From Streptomyces sp. NBC_00448 (GTDB lineage Bacteria > Actinomycetota > Actinomycetes > Streptomycetales > Streptomycetaceae), in the NCBI RefSeq assembly GCF_036014115.1, contig NZ_CP107913.1:2979001-3043000 (forward strand): a DNA stretch of 64,000 nucleotides, given 5' to 3'. Both the position numbers and the translations under genes were made by a program. The notes under the pieces were generated by a model. That model saw nothing but the letters and a program-made list of their open reading frames with translations. It ran no database searches and was not told where the DNA came from. Position 1 is the first letter of the stretch, and the number at the start of each line of letters is the position of its first letter. This document shows positions 62,517-64,000 of this stretch, piece by piece.

Positions 62517-63220
62517 CCGCGCCGGACGAGGTGTGGCGGGCGGAGCGCCGCTACACCGGCGGGGAGCCGTCGGCCGGGATCGAGACGCGGCACGCGTTCT
62601 CCTTCGCGGGCTTCTACGACCCGGCGAACGTACGGTTCGGGCTGCTGCTGGCGTGCAACGAGGAGCGGTTGGCGCCCGGCGCGGGCTTCGCCGAGCACAC
62701 CCACCGCGACACCGAGATCGTCACCTGGGTGATCGAGGGCGAGTTGGAGCACTGCGACACCGAGGGCGTCGCGACCCGGCTGCGCGCCGGCGACGCCCAA
62801 CTGCTCAGCGCGGGCGGCGGCGTACGCCATGTCGAGCGCAACCCGGGCGCCGATCCGTGCCGTTTCCTCCAGATGTGGCTGCACCCGGACCCGGCCGGCG
62901 GCCCGTCCCGGCACTCCGTGGTCACCGACGTCGCGCCGCCGGGGCCCGGCCCGTACCTGCTCGCCTCCGCCGCGCCGGACGCGCCGCTGCCGCTGCGCCA
63001 GCCGCACGCCGCGCTGCACCTGGCCCGCGGCTCGGGCCCGTTGCCGGACGTCCCGTTCCTCTACCTGCACGTGCTGCGCGGCACGGTCCGGGTGGACGGC
63101 CGCGAACTCGGCCCCGGTGACGCCCTGCGCGCCGCCAACTCCCGCGCCCGGCAGGCCGAAGCGCCCCCCGACGCCGAGTACCTGGTGTGGCGGATGACCG
63201 CCGAACCGTCGTACGGATAG
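62513..63220 (+). CDS. pirin-family protein
   Basis: A 235-residue bicupin. The N-terminal cupin holds the pirin metal ligands in FAEHTHRDTEIVTWVIEGEL and HCDTEG; AQLLSAGGGVRHVERN follows. The C-terminal cupin is degenerate (FLYLHVLRGTVRVDGRELGP, LGPGDALRAANS). Pirins bind iron or nickel; some are quercetinases and others act in redox regulation. It is coupled to the serine hydrolase gene. Confidence 0.9.
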   Translation: MTAPDEVWRAERRYTGGEPSAGIETRHAFSFAGFYDPANVRFGLLLACNEERLAPGAGFAEHTHRDTEIVTWVIEGELEHCDTEGVATRLRAGDAQLLSAGGGVRHVERNPGADPCRFLQMWLHPDPAGGPSRHSVVTDVAPPGPGPYLLASAAPDAPLPLRQPHAALHLARGSGPLPDVPFLYLHVLRGTVRVDGRELGPGDALRAANSRARQAEAPPDAEYLVWRMTAEPSYG

Positions 63221-63275
63221 CCGAAACGGACAACCCGCCACCTGCGCGGCCGCACCCATAAGGCAGGCTTGGACC

Positions 63276-64000
63276 GTGCCTCCTCCCGCGCAACGCCCGC
63301 AGAACCCGCAGAAGCGGCAGCCCCCGCACGCCTCCTCGGAGCCGCCCCGCGGCGACCACACCGCGACCCTGCGGCGGCTGGAGAAGTCCGCCGGCCGGCT
63401 GGCCGCGCACGCCATCGCGCGGATGGACGAGCAACTTCCCTGGTACCGGGCGATGCCCCCGGAGAACCGCAGCTGGATCGGGCTGGTCGCGCAGGCCGGT
63501 ATCGCCGCGTTCACCGAGTGGTTCCGCCACCCCGAGGCCCCGCAGGCGATCAGCACCGACGTCTTCGGCACCGCGCCGCGCGAGTTGACCCGGGCGATCT
63601 CGCTGCGCCAGACGGTGGAAATGGTGCGCACCACCATCGAGGTCATGGAGTCGGCGATCGACGAGGTCGCCGCGCCCGGCGACGAGGGCGTGCTGCGCGA
63701 GGCGCTGCTCGTCTACGCCCGGGAGATCGCCTTCGCCACCGCGCAGGTCTACGCGCAGGCCGCCGAGGCGCGCGGCGCGTGGGACGCCCGGCTGGAGTCG
63801 CTGGTGGTCAACGCGGTGCTCTCCGGGGAGGCCGACGAGGGCGTGCTGTCGCGGGCCGCCGCGCTCGGCTGGAGCTCGCCGGACAAGATCGTGGTGGTGC
63901 TGGGCACCGCGCCCAACGGCGACAGCGAGCTGACCGTGGAGGCGATCCGGCGGGCCTCCCGGCACGCGAAGCTCCAGGTGCTCACCGGGGTGCTCGGCGA
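63276..64000 (+). CDS. fasR: PucR-family regulator FasR, 5' part (runs off the window)
   Basis: The frame starting GTG at 63276 is open to the window end and is cut before the PucR helix-turn-helix domain. The visible ~241 residues begin with Pro/Gln low complexity, then RRLEKSAGRLAAHAIARMDE, WIGLVAQAGIAAFTEWFR, ISLRQTVEMVRTTIEVMESA and the GGDEF-like segment DKIVVVLGTAPNGDSELTVE. This is the pattern of FasR (SCO2386 type), the fatty-acid synthesis activator that precedes fabD-fabH-acpP-fabF in Streptomyces. The assignment rests on memory of that family and order. Confidence 0.75.
   Translation, partial: MPPPAQRPQNPQKRQPPHASSEPPRGDHTATLRRLEKSAGRLAAHAIARMDEQLPWYRAMPPENRSWIGLVAQAGIAAFTEWFRHPEAPQAISTDVFGTAPRELTRAISLRQTVEMVRTTIEVMESAIDEVAAPGDEGVLREALLVYAREIAFATAQVYAQAAEARGAWDARLESLVVNAVLSGEADEGVLSRAAALGWSSPDKIVVVLGTAPNGDSELTVEAIRRASRHAKLQVLTGVLG

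Overview
The window is very GC-rich actinobacterial DNA with GTG/TTG starts, many XRE-DUF5753/DUF397-type regulators, an EshA-like encapsulin, paired TerD genes, homodimeric pyruvate dehydrogenase AceE and a FasR-like regulator at the right edge. This combination points to Streptomyces or a close relative in Streptomycetaceae. It looks like chromosomal DNA. I saw no rRNA, CRISPR array, insertion sequence or phage structural gene. There is one tRNA, Val(UAC), at 38235-38306 on the minus strand.

Layout. 0-8 kb holds an XRE-DUF5753/DUF397 pair, two related hypothetical proteins, a DHA2-type MFS exporter with a C-terminal winged-helix-like extension, a peptidoglycan-binding membrane protein and a HAD phosphatase. 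8.0-16.1 kb is a four-gene operon and the most striking region. It encodes a small CU044_2847/Trypco1-type protein, a trypsin-like protease with a VMAP-C-like tail, a MoxR-type AAA+ ATPase, and a 1588-residue protein. The last joins a SAV_2336-type N-terminal region, a pseudokinase, an intact Ser/Thr kinase and about nine 42-residue TPR-like repeats. It reads as a regulated protease/NTPase conflict or defence system.

16-34 kb holds small stress and transport loci: a frameshifted DUF2306 gene, a DoxX-like protein, an MmyB-type regulator divergent from an NAD(P)H oxidoreductase, a TetR regulator divergent from an alpha/beta hydrolase with two operator-like boxes, a very large hypothetical protein, and a TMEM165/GDT1 cation transporter behind a yybP-ykoY manganese riboswitch. 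A FetB-like permease, a DedA protein, the EshA-like encapsulin and a proline/tryptophan-rich secreted protein follow.

34-38.3 kb is a patch of small accessory genes, several broken: a decayed methyltransferase, a DUF6879 gene preceded by a gene with an in-frame amber stop, and a 27-residue Cys-rich peptide. The last small ORF runs into the tRNA-Val gene. 38.5-44.8 kb carries a coiled-coil protein, an FmdB-like zinc ribbon, a PhnZ-like HD oxygenase, an O-methyltransferase, a P-loop kinase and a GntR-MFS pair.

44.8-54.2 kb is a Ter stress-response island. It has a HAD hydrolase, a phosphoribosyltransferase fused in frame to a StiP-like protein, a CitE-like lyase, three TerD proteins, a TerA-like protein and a DUF475/TerC membrane protein. 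An SigR-like promoter precedes the two tandem terD genes. The right end (54.3-64 kb) is central metabolism and housekeeping: a peroxiredoxin, DUF3052, aceE, a DUF1023 hydrolase, DUF4429, a MerR regulator with a 19-bp-spacer promoter, a serine hydrolase-pirin pair, and the start of fasR.

A dispersed ~110-bp repeat occurs three times (39.8, 50.8 and 61.6 kb). All family assignments come from reading motifs and remembered family features, not from database searches.
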